Below the pieces are notes generated by a model. The model was not told the DNA's origin and searched no databases. It saw only the letters and a program-made list of their open reading frames with translations. From contig CP126191.1 of assembly GCA_030272155.1 (NCBI GenBank), positions 5,974,501 through 6,038,500 on the forward strand: a DNA stretch of 64,000 nt, in the 5' to 3' direction. Source of the stretch: Tetradesmus obliquus. Its lineage: Eukaryota > Chlorophyta > Chlorophyceae > Sphaeropleales > Scenedesmaceae. Positions 1 to 13,376 of the stretch are shown piece by piece; the first letter of the stretch is position 1, and each line of letters opens with the position of its first letter. The translations under genes were made by a program, and so were the position numbers.

Positions 1-165
1 TTCAGATAGCATGCAGCAGCGCTTCAATGGTACTTAATGCTTATCTGGGAGAAGTGTGTGAAGTTTGACGGCTTGCAGTTGCATGGCAGAGGAGCCCTAG
101 CACTGTGTTAGCAGCAGGCGTCATGGTATGCCAAGATGCATCGCCACTGCGTCTGCTGCTTGCAG
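1..165. other. Probable intron at the left edge
   Basis: This stretch ends in a pyrimidine-rich acceptor (ctgctgcttgcag) that opens the first readable exon at 166. It is therefore read as the 3' part of an intron of the NT-C2/coiled-coil gene. A short in-frame stretch around 40-75 could be an earlier exon, but I cannot fix its borders, so none is called. Confidence 0.5.
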
Positions 166-2600
166 GAATACAAGTTCCAGGTGCAAGTGCCCGTTAAGGG
201 CGATGAGACAAAGCTCATCACAGTTGGCAAGGCAGACTTGGACCTGTCCTTCTTTGTGCTGTCTCTGGGGCAGCCGCAAAGCAAGCTCGTGCCCATCATG
301 TTCAAAGTTGGGGCTGCCAGCACAGGCTACCTCAAGCTGCTCATCACTGCAGAGGCGGTTGCAGGAGACATCGATGAAGATGGCATGACAGAGGTGTCTG
401 GCATGACAGGAGTGGCACACATGAATGAGGAGCAGGACCTGTCAGGTGCGTACAGGCCAGGTGATGGAAGGTGCTTGGGGCAGTGACAGAGCTGCCACCT
501 GTGACAGGCACTCCACAGGGATGTATGCAGTCGAAGCAAACATCTGCAGTGCAGCCTCTTGCCAAGTGGCATAGAACAGGCTGTGTTTCAATCGTGCATT
601 GTCAAGGAAGGCTGTAAAGTGAGGTAAACTGCTCCTAAAGGTGTTCCTGCAAGTCACAACTGGCAGCCAGAGCCTCAGTTCTGTTCTGCAACTCACCTGC
701 ATGCTGTGTTGCTCCTGCCACAGGCTTCAATGAGGAGGCAGAAGATGGAGACACATTCTCGTTCAAGCCACAGTCTAAGCCTTCACCAACGGCAGCAGCC
801 AGCGCAGCAAGGAAGAACAGCAGGTTTGCAGCCAGCCCAACAACAGCGGCGGCAGCAGCAGCGGCAGATGAGCCCAAGCCCTGGGAGGCCAAGGGCCCAG
901 GGCCAAGCAGCAGGAGGGAGAGTGATGCCAGCAGCAAGGCGCTGGCAGCCGCAGCTGCTGCCACAGCTGGTGGAGCCGCTGATGACGACGGCGACATCTC
1001 CCCCATGAGTCTGTCTCCCAGCGTGAGTACTCACTTGCTGCCAGAGCATATTGTGTGCAGCATGCTGAGCAGCCATGAATATTGGTGAAACATCTGTGCG
1101 TGCTCTGTACGGAGTCGCATGGTTTGTAGAGGGTCTGCAGGTGCTTGCTTATGCTGCTGTTGTGAACAGTACGTTATCTCTATGCCAAATGAACTGTGGT
1201 TGTCTGGCTATCACCGCTGCCTGCAGGCCTCCACTGAGCTGTCAGCAGAGGCAGAGAAGCCAGCCAGCAGAGGCCCAGGCAAGCCTAGGGTGGTTGGTGC
1301 CATGGGCACTCGCGCTGCTGCAGGCAGCAGCGGTGGTGCAGCCGCTGCAGCAGCCAAGGATGCACGCAGCCAGCTGTTTGGCAGCGGAGGCGGCCCGGCA
1401 GCAGCTGGCAAAGGAGCACTGGTCCGCAGCGGCAGTGGAAAGAGCATTCAAGATCTGTCTGAGGATGAGGCCAGGTCAGAGCTGTTTGGTAGCGGCGGCC
1501 GCAACAGCAGCCATGGCAAGGGGGCACCAGCAGCTGGTGCTGCAGCATCACAACGTAGCAAGGCAGCTGGCAGCAGCAGCAGCGGCAACAGTAGCAGTGG
1601 CGCTAAGGCAGCTGGCAGCAGCAGCCCTGCACCAGCAGCTGCACCTGGCAAGCCGCCTGCAGGCAAGACCAGTGCGCCTGTTTCCAGAACCAGCAGCACA
1701 AGCAGCAGCAATGCAGGGTTGTCTGTAGCTGCTGGCGCTGCATCTGTCTCTGCTGCTGCTGGTGCTGGTGGCCGGCGGGGACTGCTTGACAGGTCAAAGG
1801 TGAAGGAGGCGCAGGAGCAGCTCGCAGAGGTGCCCGCCGGCAGCAGCACAGCAGCCAGCAGCAGCACAACGGATCGCTCACGTGCAGCGTCATCAAACAA
1901 ACACAGCTTGTCAGACACGGATGACGAGGATGGGCCGCCAGCTGCTGCTGGCTATGGTGGGCAGGTGCTGAAGGCGCCTGCAAGCAGGCTGGTGGCCAGT
2001 GTGGCACAAGTGCCTGTGCAGCCAGCAGCAAGTGCCAGGCAAGCAGCGGCGGGCGGCAGTATGGGCGGCCATCCTGACAGTGCAGCATCCAGGCAGCTGG
2101 CGGTGGAGAATGAGAAGCTGCGCGCACAGATGGTAGCGCTGCGGGAGCAGGCAGTGGCTGCGGAGGATGCACGGCGGCAGGCGCGGCTGGCTGCCGAGAA
2201 TGCTGCAGCGGAGCGGGACGAGTACAGAGGGCAAGCAGAGGAGCTGCAGCAGCAGCTGAAGGAGGTAATGCATGGGTCTTTTGTTTAGGTTAGTTTTGAA
2301 GGGATGGTAGGGCTGCTGGGGCTGTGGGTGGGGGCTGACGCAAATGGTAATGGGGTTGCTGGCGTCTGATATCATCCTTGTCACAGCAAGTACGTAGTGG
2401 GTGGGGCGGCAGGTGGCACACTGCATCACACAACTGCAACAACATAGCATGCTGCAGCTGACACAGACACACCGTGCCAGGTGAGCTGACTCTGACAGAC
2501 TCTTGACACATACCTCTTGTCAATCTTTGCCTTTTCATGCATTGATGAAAAGATTATACCTGTCCAAACTGCAGCCCTCCACACCATGTTGCACTTTGCT

Positions 2601-2631
<31 letters not shown>

Positions 2632-5599
2632 CATGCACAGAAGCACCACGCCATGTTGGGCATGTCGACGTTTTGCTGCTCTGCCGGCTACCAGGCAATT
2701 GTGGGCATGGTGACAGCAGAGGAGGCAGCAGACCTGGAGCGGCAGGTGTTGCGGCTACAGGAACAGCTGCAGCAGCAGCAGCAGCAGCAGGAGCAGCAGC
2801 AGCAGACTGTACACGCACCTGAGGACGCTAAGCAGTTGCAGCAGGAGAAAGCCCTGCTGCAGCAGCAGGTAGAAGGTGCTCAACACAGCGTGGGAGAGTT
2901 GCAGCAGCGGCTGGAGGAGCAGCAGCATCTCACAGCAGAGCAACTACAGCAGCTGCAGCAGCAGCTAGACGAGCAGACGGTGCAGCACCAGGAGCAACAG
3001 CACAGCGTCATCACCCAGATGGCCGAGCTGAAGCGGCAGTTGGCTGAATCAACGGCTTATGCAAAGGAGTGTGAGCTGCACACAGATGAACTGGACGGAC
3101 AGGTGAGGAAGCCACACCTGTAGCAGAGACAGACTCTGTGACCACTGCACTGCAGCGTCTCAATTTTCTTGCCAGGGCGGCTCTGGCAGCGCAGCCTGGT
3201 GGCAGACTAACCCACGGGTCTGTACTGTGCACACCACCGTTTGCTGAATCAAGACCAATGGCTCATATCAAGCTTGCATGGCTTGTGTCTAAACTTAGGT
3301 GGCAGAGCTGACAAGGGAGCTGCAGGCCACACAGGAGCTGCTGCAGCTGCAGCAAGAAGCAGCAGCGCAGCTGGCAGAGGCTGCTAAGCCGCCGAGCGGC
3401 AGTGGTGATGTGCCTGCACTGAGCGGCGTGATTGTGGAGCTCAGGGCGGCAGTAGCTGCTGCTGAGCAGAAGGCAACAGTTGCAGAGAAGCAGGTGGGTC
3501 ATGACAGCCGCAGCGAGGCTGGCTCAGCGCTTCCTGCAAGGTCTAGCCTGTGTAGCTACCTGTTAAGACTGACACAACCTGTCATGTACCGCAGTCCTGC
3601 TGTCTGTTGAACTGTTTTTTGCTGGCGTTATTATGCTCGATCTCCTGTTCTTCTGCCTGCTGGCTGCTTTTGTGACTTGCAGCGTGACAGTATTCTGGAA
3701 GTGTTGCTCAAGGTAGTGCAGATAGCCAGCCAGTTGGATGAGATGGCCCAGCACATGGCTGACAGCAAAGTGGTGGAGGCAGCCCAGTTGTCGACAGCTG
3801 TGCTGGTGAGACACCAACCTGGTGCCTGCATGCGGACTCTGGAACAGGCCATGTCAAGTGCCTGACAGCTGCTTGCTGATGCCTTTGCAAGTGTGGGGTG
3901 CGACTATGTTGCTTGAATTGTGTTGCCTGGTCCAGCAGCTGCGTCCCACGTTGTGCTTCTGGAAAGCTTGGCAATGACGCACCTGGTGTCATGCGCAGGC
4001 TGATGACCCAGCCGTCCAGGGGGCGCTGCTGCAAGTGGTGGTGGCTTTCAGGGCGGCGCTGGCAGCCGCTGCAGCGCACCATGCCACAGAGGCGCGCCTG
4101 GCTGACAAGTAAGTGGCTGCCAGGCAATGTGGTTGCAACACAGGGACGAAGCGCTGCATAACAAGTGATCACGCTGACATGTATGGCTGCTGATCGTGAC
4201 TGATAGCCTCAGAAGCCAACGGCTGGCTGTTGAACAGCTTCGTGCATTGTGCACCGCAGGTTCACTGCCATGAAAGCAATGCTGGACGAAGTACAGGCAG
4301 CACGCAAGGCAGAGCGCGAGCAGCTGCAGCTGCAGCAGCAGCAACAGCCGCAGCAGCAGCAACCAGGTTTTAATTTTGTGTTGGAGCAGATGGCACAGCT
4401 GGAGGCACAAGTCAGCCAGTTGCAGCAAGACAAGCAACTCCTGCTGCAGCAGCAGCAACAACTTGGCGGTGTTGAAGGTCCAGAAGACCTTGCCAAAGTG
4501 AAGCAGCAGCTCAACAGCAGCAAGCGCAAGGTGCAGCAGCTGACACAGGCCCGTGACAAGCTGGAGATCATCCTGCATGACTTTGAGGCAGCTGCAGCAG
4601 AAGAAAAGCAACAGTTGGAGAAGCAGCTGTCGGCTGCCAACCAGGCAGCATCCAGAGCCACCAGCCAGCTGACAGATGTAGCAGAGCAGCTCGCACAGGC
4701 ACAGCAGCAGCTGGCTGAAGCTCTTGAGCAGCAGCAGCGCTTGCAGCAGCACATAGATGCACAACAGCAGCAGCTGCAGGCACAGTGGGAGCAGTTAGAA
4801 ACACAGCAGGCAGAGCGTGCTGCTGCTGCTGCCGTCACTCCTGCTGCTGCTGCCGCAGTGGCGGGCGCTGAACTGCAGGTAGGCACCAGGCACAACCAGC
4901 CACACAGGCACAGGGCACACCCTCAGCAGCAGCAGGCTCAGCGCCAGCCCTGAGCAGTCCCCACAGACCGTGCCCTGTGCCTGCAGGCTGGTGTGCCTGG
5001 CAGCAGCACCCTCCACACTAAACCGCACAGTCGCATGGGTGCACGGGCAAGGGGGCCGGGAAGGGCGGGCGTAGCACCACCACACACCAACCAAGCTAGC
5101 AGCCGATTTCTTGTGCCCGCAACTCTGCTAACTGCAGCCTGCCTGCCCTCTGCTCTCCTGCTGCCTCTTGCCGCACCACCCTGGCCCCACTGCCGTGCCG
5201 TTGCCCAGGTGATTGCGTTGGCAGACAGCGCAGGTCCCAGCGGCATGCAGGAAGCGCTGTCGGCAGCGCAGGCACAGCTGGCTGAGCTGCAGCGGCAGCT
5301 GGCGGAGGGCGAGGCCGCGCGGCGTGGGCTGGAGGCTGAGCTGGCGCGGCTGCGGCGGCAGCTGGCTGAGGAGCAGTCTGAGCGTGGCACGCTGGAGGAG
5401 CAGCTGGCGCAGCACCTGGAGGAGTCGGAGGACTTCATGGCGCAGGTGCGGCGGCTGTGAGGGCGCATGTGCGCAACCATGTGCTTGGTATGGTGGCGTG
5501 CAAATGAGCTGCATTGAACTGATGATGGTGGTGCAGAGAATGCACAGCCTTGCACGCATGTGCTTCACCAGCTTGTATGTGTCTTATGTGTCTTGCCGC

Positions 5600-5635
<36 letters not shown>

Positions 5636-6504
5636 CAGGACGCTGTTGCTGCGTACGAGGCCAAGTACAACAGGCTGAAGACGCGGTACAGGGAGCTGAC
5701 TGAGGCGCACCGTGAGGAGGTGGATGGGCTGCATGAGGAGATTGCTGGCTTGCAGGAGCGGCTGGTGGACCTGGAGGCGGCAGCAGCACAGCTGGAGGCA
5801 GCACGGTGCGTAGGCCGTGTGCATGCTTTGTTCACATGCCACTTGGCACGACAGCAAGGAAGTTGCATGTCATGGCCTGTAACCCACAGCACATGCTCCC
5901 TCTCAGCACAGCACGTGCAATGCTCTGGTGCGCTGCTTTGCAACAATGTGCAAGTTGCCTGCTGGCATTGTTTGACCATCATGGGCAGGTGGTAGCAGTT
6001 AGCGACTGATGCTCTGTTGCTGCTTCTGGCTGCTGCGCATCTCCAGGTCCCAGGCGCAGCATGGTGAAGCGACTCTGGCGGAGACGCTGGTCAAGTCCAG
6101 CAAGGCCAGCAGTGAGCTTGCAGCCCTGCGCATTGAGAACCAGTCACTCATGCAGGTAAGCTGCCTTGCCAGACTCGACCTAGGGTCTGCACACGCACTC
6201 TGCACTGCTGGAAGCCGACTGCTGCTGTCATGCCACTTGTGGCTGCTTGCCGTCCATGCGACAATAGTAACATTCCGTCCAACAAGTTGCTGGCATCTCC
6301 GCCTTCGTCTGTGTGCTGATGTGTACATGTGACGTGTCTATGCGCCTGCTGTGCCTGCAGGAGCTGATCGCCAGGAAGCTGGCGCTGGCGCAGTGCGCCG
6401 AGCGCGAGGTGGTGGGGCGGCGCGAGCTGTACAAGGCCAAGGAGACCAACATGAAGCTGGCCAGCAAGATGACGCGCCTGGAGGTGCAGATGTACAAGAA
6501 GTGA
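166..6504 (+). CDS. NT-C2 domain / long coiled-coil protein, 5' end outside the window
   Basis: Twelve exons are readable: 166-445, 724-1022, 1227-2264, 2695-3102, 3299-3493, 3683-3805, 3999-4108, 4260-4878, 5209-5445, 5639-5805, 6047-6155 and 6361-6504. They give about 1242 residues and frame closes at every junction. The first exon matches the second half of an NT-C2 (EEIG1/EHBP1 N-terminal) domain, with the run KADLDLSFFVLSLGQ followed by GYLKLLITAEAV. Then comes an Ala/Ser/Gly-rich linker (724 to about 2080). From about 2090 to the stop the protein is almost continuous heptad coiled coil, with poly-Gln at 2763-2807 and 4321-4370. The last exon encodes a conserved-looking tail (ELIARKLALAQCAERE). 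In other eukaryotes NT-C2 binds membranes or attaches proteins to cytoskeleton and vesicles, so a tether or scaffold is plausible; no enzyme motif is seen. The start codon lies upstream of position 1. The last four exons are duplicated in inverted orientation at 7796-9745 and 13178-14703. Confidence 0.82.
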
Positions 6505-7795
6505 TGTGCACGCCGTAAAGTTTGCGCGCTTGACAGCTCTGCAAGGGCTGGTGCTGTCAGCGCCGCTGTTTGTGGCTTGAAATCTGGTGTGGCCGGGCAA
6601 ATCTGTAGCATATCAGGGTTCAGTTCGTGTTTGTTGCAGCACAGCATGCTGGTTATGGTGGTTGGTGTGGGACAGGTAGGGCCGTGTACAGGACAGTGGC
6701 TCGCCAGACATCGGTGTAGCCCAGACTGCTTGGCTTATTCATCAGAGTCTGTGGTGGTCACCCATGATTTTGACTTGCGAGGCAACGTGACTACCAGGGC
6801 TGTTGGCTGCCAGGTCACTGCAATTTGCACATCTGTAACTTTCTGGTCATGTGTGGGAAACATGCTCGTTTTCAGTTCAAGCTCAGGCGTCGCATGAATG
6901 CTATGTAACAGCTTGCGGTCCAAACCACAGTGACTAAATGCCACTGATGATAGACCTTCTGTTGCTCACAATGCAGCTGAACTCCTTGCACTTGATTGTT
7001 GCTGCATAGGCTAACCAACGTTGGCTTGGGTCTTTGGGGCCATACCCTGAGGCAGATGAGGGGCCCCCCATTCAGTCCAACAAAGGATGACTGTCACATT
7101 CAATCTAGTTAGCCGGGCATTTCTTGCACACGGCTGAATCGCCAGCAGCGCTGGCAAGCCATCACTCAGTCCGACAATACAAAACACACTGTGCAGAAAC
7201 AGCAGACATACTGTATTGCTGCATGCATACGTACTGATTGAAGATCATGGACGTGATGCTGTACGCAGCCAGTGACACAGACACTTGTACACATTAAAGT
7301 TGGCTTGTGAATGCAGTACATGCAACATTAATGCATTGGAAAGTATAGTATATCATTAAGCAATGATTGCCGGAAAGCACGGCCAAGCAGCCGTGCCATG
7401 AATGAGCCTCATGAAAAATGCCTTCAACCCAGTACGGTCGGCAATGATGTTGAATGACCAGTGACAGCAGCTGCCACTGCAATTGGCGTACATCTGCACT
7501 TGATTGATGTCAAGCCAAATTGCGAGCCGGCAGGCCTGCTGGTACGCTGCGCTCAGCACAATCACGCTTGAAGGCCTGAGTGTGTGATCAGACTCTATGT
7601 GTACATATCACAAGGGTGCAGCAGTGCATGCACTGTTGCGGTCAAGCACCTGCCACCCGCACTGCTGCTGGCCTTGTCAGCCTTCAACATGCTGAGCACT
7701 ACGCTGCCGCCGCTGTCCACCTGCCTTGTGTGTCACCGGCGAGTTGCTGCCAAGCTGTAGCAGCTGCAAGTACCGCAAACGGCAGCTGTTGGCGC
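6505..7795. other. Convergent intergenic region
   Basis: This lies between the stop codons of the coiled-coil gene (+) and its first paralogue (-), so it should hold two 3' UTRs facing each other. TGTAA-like motifs occur on + near 6832 and 6903. I see no coding exon and no tRNA cloverleaf. Confidence 0.5.
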
Positions 7796-9745
7796 TCAGG
7801 CGGCGTCCTTGTCCACGATCACGCTGACCAGGCTCTCCAGCCGGCCCATCTTCTGAGCCAGCTGCTTGTTGGTCTGCCGCGCCTTGAACATCTCGCGCCG
7901 CCAGATCACCTCGCGCTCCGCACACTGCGCCAGCGCCACCTTGGCAGAAATCAGCTCCTGCGGGCGGCAGCAAACAGTAGCAGCAATGGCAACCAGGACG
8001 TGTTGCAGATGAGCAAGCCCAACAGCAGCGCCAGGGGCAGCGCCAGAAGGCAAGCCGCATGCAGACGTGCAGCAGCGGTGCGAGTTCATGCACTGACGTG
8101 GCAGGGTCGTGATGCAACCAAGTAATGGGGTCCTTGCAGCTGCCACGAGATTGGGGCAGTGAAGTAGCTGCGCTACAAAAACGCACCACTGGCTGCGCAT
8201 CACACGATTGTCACGACTGTTGGCCGCGGTGCTTCGGCAAACCTGCCACCTGCTGACGATCACTACAGCTCTGACACGTGTGCAGCTGCTATGCTTGATA
8301 GCTGCAACCGCTACTGCCGCTGCCTTTCTTGCCCCGCTGACATGCCATGCCACTGGCAGCCCCAGCAGCCGCGCGCTTCACCTGCATGAGCTCGTGGTTC
8401 TCGCAGCTGAGCGCGTGGTTCTCACAGCACAGCTCCACCAGCTCGCTGCTGACCTGCGTGGTCGTCTTCTGCAGCGTCTCCGCCAGCGTGGCCTCGTTGT
8501 TCTGCGCCTGCGCCCTGCGCAGGTTCGGCAGGCAGCAGGTGCGGCCGGGAAGCACAGCACACAGGCGGGCGTTCACGCTTCACGTACCTGGCAGCTGGCG
8601 CAACGTATGCATGCACAGCTGGCACAGCCGGCTGCTGGTCGATAGTCGAAGCTTCGACTGGGCACACAGTCTTGCTTGCATGCAGAGCAGTGTCATGCGT
8701 GCGTGCTGATGAAGTACGTCATTGCAGCATCACACTGCTCTGCATGCAAGACTGTGTGCCCAGGGTGCCGCCAGGTCTCTTTCTCGGATATCACTCCCGT
8801 GTCACCCAGCACTTGCAAGTCACTACCCTGGCCTGCTCTGCTGTGCTGCCTCCTGCATGTATCTGGTCCTCTGTCGCCTGTAGCCCACCCGGCCTAGCAT
8901 ACCGTACACTCCCCAGCCCTGCCCTGGCTGCTCTGCTGCCACCCTTGCAACTAGCAGGCTTTCCAGCTCTCGCCCTGCCCTCGCACTACCCTAGCCTGCC
9001 CTGCCCATGACCCCCTTGTCCTGCTCGCAACAAATTGCTTGCTCACCGCGCCGCGTCCAGCTTCTTCATGCGGTCCTGCAGCACCGCAATCTCCTCATGC
9101 AGCGCGTCCAGCTCGTGCCTGTAGCTGTCCTCCATCTTCCTGAAGCGGCTCTTCAGGCAGTTGTACTTGGCCTCAAAGGCAGCCTGCGCGGGGTCCAGCG
9201 GCTGCTGCTGCTGCTGGTCAGCCTGGTGTTGTGTGGTGAAAGCAGCGGCGGTGTGAGGCATTGCAAGCGGTGAGCAGGGCAGCAGCAGGGCCAGCAGTGG
9301 GAGCGGCAAAGGAAAACAGGTTGAGTGGCAGCCTCTGACAGGGCCTGCATGCACTGCAGATGCAACGATCGCTGGCAACACCTTGCCGAGAGAGGTGATG
9401 TTCTGCTGCATGCAGCCAGGGAAGGAGAAATAAAGGCTTGGTCTGTAAGCGAGTGCTGCTGCTGCTGCTGCTGCTGCTGTTGCTCACCATGGAATCGCCG
9501 GTGTCTGCCAGGTGTGCTGTCAGTGCCTGCTCAAATGTCATGTGCTCCGACATGCCTGAGCGGCTCTCGCCGCCAATGCTGGGCTGTCCATCGCCGATCT
9601 GCCTGCAAAGTGCACTCAGCTGCTTGTCCAGGCCAGCCCTGGTGTGCTGTGCCTCTGCCAGCTGCTTTGCAAGCTCTGCCACCTGTCCTAGCGCTGGCGT
9701 GCCATGTGCCACATCCATGGGCTCAGGGGAGTCGCCTGGCCGCAT
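7796..9745 (-). CDS. Short coiled-coil paralogue A of the NT-C2/coiled-coil gene
   Basis: Four exons on the minus strand, 9745-9488, 9222-9047, 8514-8382 and 7957-7796, give a 242-residue protein. Each exon matches one of the last four exons of the gene at 166-6504, in the same order and with the same intron phases (0, 2, 0). Matching pairs include AAFEAKYNCLKSRFRKMED against AAYEAKYNRLKTRYRELTE, and ELISAKVALAQCAEREVIWR against ELIARKLALAQCAEREVVGR. The third exon is 24 nt longer than in the parent and adds a heptad-like unit (CENHALS/CENHELM). The protein is predicted to be all coiled coil, without NT-C2 or the Gln-rich middle. The start at 9745 is the first ATG of the first matching exon; a donor-like site just upstream (9758) means an extra 5' exon cannot be excluded. 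Function unknown; heterodimerisation with the parent through the shared tail is an inference. Confidence 0.72.
8644..8761. repeat. 16-bp perfect palindrome plus 30-bp hairpin inside an intron
   Basis: A perfect palindrome AGTCGAAGCTTCGACT (8644-8659) runs straight into an inverted repeat. Its left arm is 8660-8693 and its right arm 8732-8761. The arms match over 30 bp with one 4-nt bulge in the left arm, around a 38-nt loop. It lies in the intron 8515-9046 of paralogue A. A MITE-like insertion or a small-RNA hairpin would look like this; no target-site duplication was established. Confidence 0.75.
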
Positions 9746-12700
9746 GGCTGCTGCTTACCGTGCTTCTGGCTTGCTTCAAACACCTCACGTCCCTGCCAGT
9801 ACCTGTATGGACACAGCCAAGGGCGCACCATCAGCCGCAGCGGTTCCCGGGTGTGCCGGCATTACTGGTCACAATGCAAACGCCACGCAAAATCCGTCCC
9901 GTCAATATACTTTCACAGTAGCAGAAACTATACATCGCAACGCACTGTTGCAGAAAGACCTTGCTGCACAAAGGACGTGACTGCAGTCTCCCTGCAGGGT
10001 TGTCTCGCTTCAGCTAGCCATGCCCACGTCGCTAATCATTAACCCTAAATAACGACTTAGCGGAGTGAAAGGCCGGTGTGTTTGATCCTGACGCAACTCA
10101 GTGAAGTTCGCAAAAGGCGCGGTCGCTGCTGGATGATCGTGACAGCAAAAAGCAACCACACCTCCTTGAAAGCATAATGGTGGGAGCAGCATGTGCGCAG
10201 CAGTGATACGCATGCCTGGAGACTAGTGTGAACTCCCGGAGGACTGGACGAAAGTGTGACCACGGGAGCACAACGCCACTGGCTTGAGGCCTGCGCCCAC
10301 GGAGGTGGAGCGCGCGTCAGCCTAGATTCAGTGCACACCGGTCTTACGCTGCTGTTCTGTGTGTCAGGTGTCGTCCGCAAGCACGAGCTGCAGCAGCAGT
10401 GCTGGTGCCACCGCGGTGCCAGCGGTGACCCACTACCACATAGAGCAGGCCAAGTCCCTACGTCCTGAGGTGATCTATCAGTCTCAGTTAGTGCACGTCA
10501 GGCTGAACTTTGATACTGAGGCAATGCAGCCAGGAGGAGGCGCTGTATCTTGGATCCAAGTCCGGACACAAGCTGCATGCATGCTCTGAATACCTGAGTG
10601 GAGCGCGTGGGACCACTACACGCATCGTCATCATGTGCAAGCTGAACATGGCATGATGCATGCAAAGCTGTTAGAAGGAAGCTCCGGTGTAGCTAGTGTA
10701 GACAAGCCTCTTCTCTCACTTGGTGCAATCGCCTGGCAGTTACAAGCGAAGACACAACAACATACTTTTTCACGCCTGCGGATACACAAGAACAAGGCAC
10801 AAGGCCGCTGCATGCGACTGCCCTAGCTTGCCCAAGCACCACAGTGGTTGCAGTGGCACCCAACAGATACAAAGCCATACACCGCTAACGACACCTCAAA
10901 GCAAGCGGTAATGTACACACAAGTGTATAAAACAGCAAATGATGGTTGAAGCAGGAATTGTGTCATGCATTGTGCTTGCTGATGATACAAGCGTTCCCTG
11001 ATCTTCCAGCCAGACTCCAGGCACGTCACAGCCTGTGTCTGCTGCACAGCTGCATGCGGAGCAAAGCAGACCATAGTATGTGGTGCGGCACCTGCTTGAC
11101 AAGCCAGAATGAAACACGTCTGACATGGAGTCCATGCGGTAACACAGCATCCAAGCCCGAACATCCCTCAGCCTGGCTGAAACCCATAATTGTGATAGCT
11201 GAACGCATCCGGAGCAAAATGACACCGCCTGCTCATGCATGTGGCAAGACCCTACACCTACGCAACAAGGTGACCAATGCTGCACCTGCCAGCCAACTGA
11301 TCAGCCTGGCAGCGCCAGGCACCATAACTCTGTCTGCAGTGGCAACACATACGCCCAGGGCGCGCTAGCAGCAGAAGCCATTGCTTGTAAGCAGTGGCCG
11401 CCATTACTGCTGGTATGACATGCCGGCCCTTTCAAAATGGCATATCGCCCGCAGCAGCAGTTCTTCCCCATCCAACACCTGATACCACTGGCAACTCCAA
11501 CAATCCCTGTTTAGCAAGAAACCCCAAGCACAGGAGCTGCTTTCTGCACACATGGACACCACACACATACAGGCATACAAACACGGACGCCTGCAACGTT
11601 CCACAGAGCACACACCAAGCAACCAGTTGCCGTTAAGCAGACTGCGCTGTTGGCTGTAGTGCTTGAATGCTCAACAGTTTCTGCTGCCCTGTTTGCTGGG
11701 TGTGGGCAGGTGCTGCGTCATGGTAGCTGGTGCGCAACCCGCTTGCCGGCTCCCTAGGGGGCGTCTGCTGCCCAGAGACAACGATCCACCAGCAAACAAG
11801 CAAAAGCGATATGCAAGGTTTATATTGCAAAGCAATCTGCAACAGGAACAGACTGCAACAGTGTTGGCCCATGAGGCCAACCACCGGCACAGCATCAAAT
11901 GTGCCGAATGGCGTTGTGGCTGAGCAATGACTGCGTTCACACGCACTGCACACGTTGTCAATGTTTGGTGTGCAGCCTCAAGCACATCGCCCCTTCGTTG
12001 ATACCAGAACTACCGAACACACACCGGAGGCACCCAGGCACCATGTCGCAGTGTACCGACGTGCACGCACACTGTCACCCACACCCACAGAGAGACAATG
12101 CCACGCGCAGCGGCATACGCCCGAAGCTGCTACAGACACACACATGCGCGAAGGGTAATAACATACGCACCAGCGCCTGCACAAGCCGCACAGCCAGCAG
12201 CATGAGCTGCATATGCACTGGGCAGTGCCTGCGACTAGTAGCACACCAGCAGTGCAGTGTTGCGCAAATGCTGTTGCAGCGTGCCAACCATCAAGCACAG
12301 TAACACGGGCCGTAATGCAGTGTAGCATGCTGGTGGCAACGTAACCCTTGTTGTATTTATGTGTTTCCTCTGCACTGTTCTCCCCACCGCGGCTTTGCAA
12401 GACATCAACCTGCTGGCCTACTCAAAAGCAGCAAGCAATGCAAGACTAAAGATGTATGAAACAAAGGATATGCCCCCGCTCGTATTCCGTAGTGCTGTAG
12501 CTGTTGGCAAGCAGCAGGCCTGTGGTCACCCACTGCTGGCCTGCACTGTGCTGGTAAAACATCGGTGCAGTGCGGCACAAGTGCCTGCTGGATGTTGTCG
12601 TGCAAAACTGCATTGCACCACCACAGCGCACACAACCACACAGCCAGCCAGCCTGCGCCCTGCCTTCTAGCGGCTGCTGCTGCGCCACTGCAGTGCGGCT

Positions 12701-13177
12701 GTGCGCTCACAACACACGCCTGCAACATTCCACGTGTCAAATGAAACAAGCGCCTCTACAAATTAGCAAGTCCAGCTGGCCAGGCTAGGCACAAAACTCC
12801 GTGCCGCGTACTGGAAAAAAACAGCAATGCAACGTCTTAAAGAGCCACACCACTGGCCGTGGAACCAGCAACGGACACCAATCAGGACACCAGCTTCCAG
12901 CAGTTGCAGGTGCAGCAAAGAGAGCATACGCACTTTGCTGCCGTTGACAAGCGCCGGACACTCAGCCACAGCTGTCATCAGTATCGCCATCAGATCCAAC
13001 GCCATTCGGCAGCCAGTCCATGTCGCAAAAGCTGTGCTGCGCAACCCTCAGCCCGTGCTGGCGGCACCAGCATTGTGCCATTGTCACAGCCCCAGCAAAA
13101 GCAGTAAGCTGGCTGATTACATTAGACACACATTTCTTAAGCTCATGCACCTCTACAAGTGACAGCCGTGCAGCCGG
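9746..13177. other. Intergenic region between the two coiled-coil paralogues
   Basis: About 3.4 kb with no supported exon on either strand. It must hold the promoter of paralogue A (right of 9745) and the 3' UTR of paralogue B (left of 13178); TTACA at 13115-13119 is a TGTAA-type poly(A) candidate on minus. Open frames here are short, low in complexity, and have no coiled-coil or domain character. No trace of the missing NT-C2 or middle coil exons was found. Confidence 0.5.
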
Positions 13178-13344
13178 TCACTGGCACTTGGCAGCCAGCT
13201 GCTGCAGCAGGCCGTCCAGCTTCGACATCTTGGCCTCAAGCGCGCGGTTGGTCTCGCGCGAGTGGTACAGCTCGCGCTTGAGCGTGACCTGCGCCTCACT
13301 CAGCTGAGCCAGCTCCAGCTTGGACGTCACCAGCTCCTGCACAC

Positions 13345-13376
<32 letters not shown>

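Noticed and set aside
4048-4764. Leu/Gln-rich minus-strand frames with apparent membrane segments
   Set aside because: They are the complement of poly-Gln coiled-coil coding sequence; CTG read as Leu mimics hydrophobic helices.
10031-10050. Telomere-like CCCTAAA
   Set aside because: Only one unit is present, not an array, so not an internal telomere tract.
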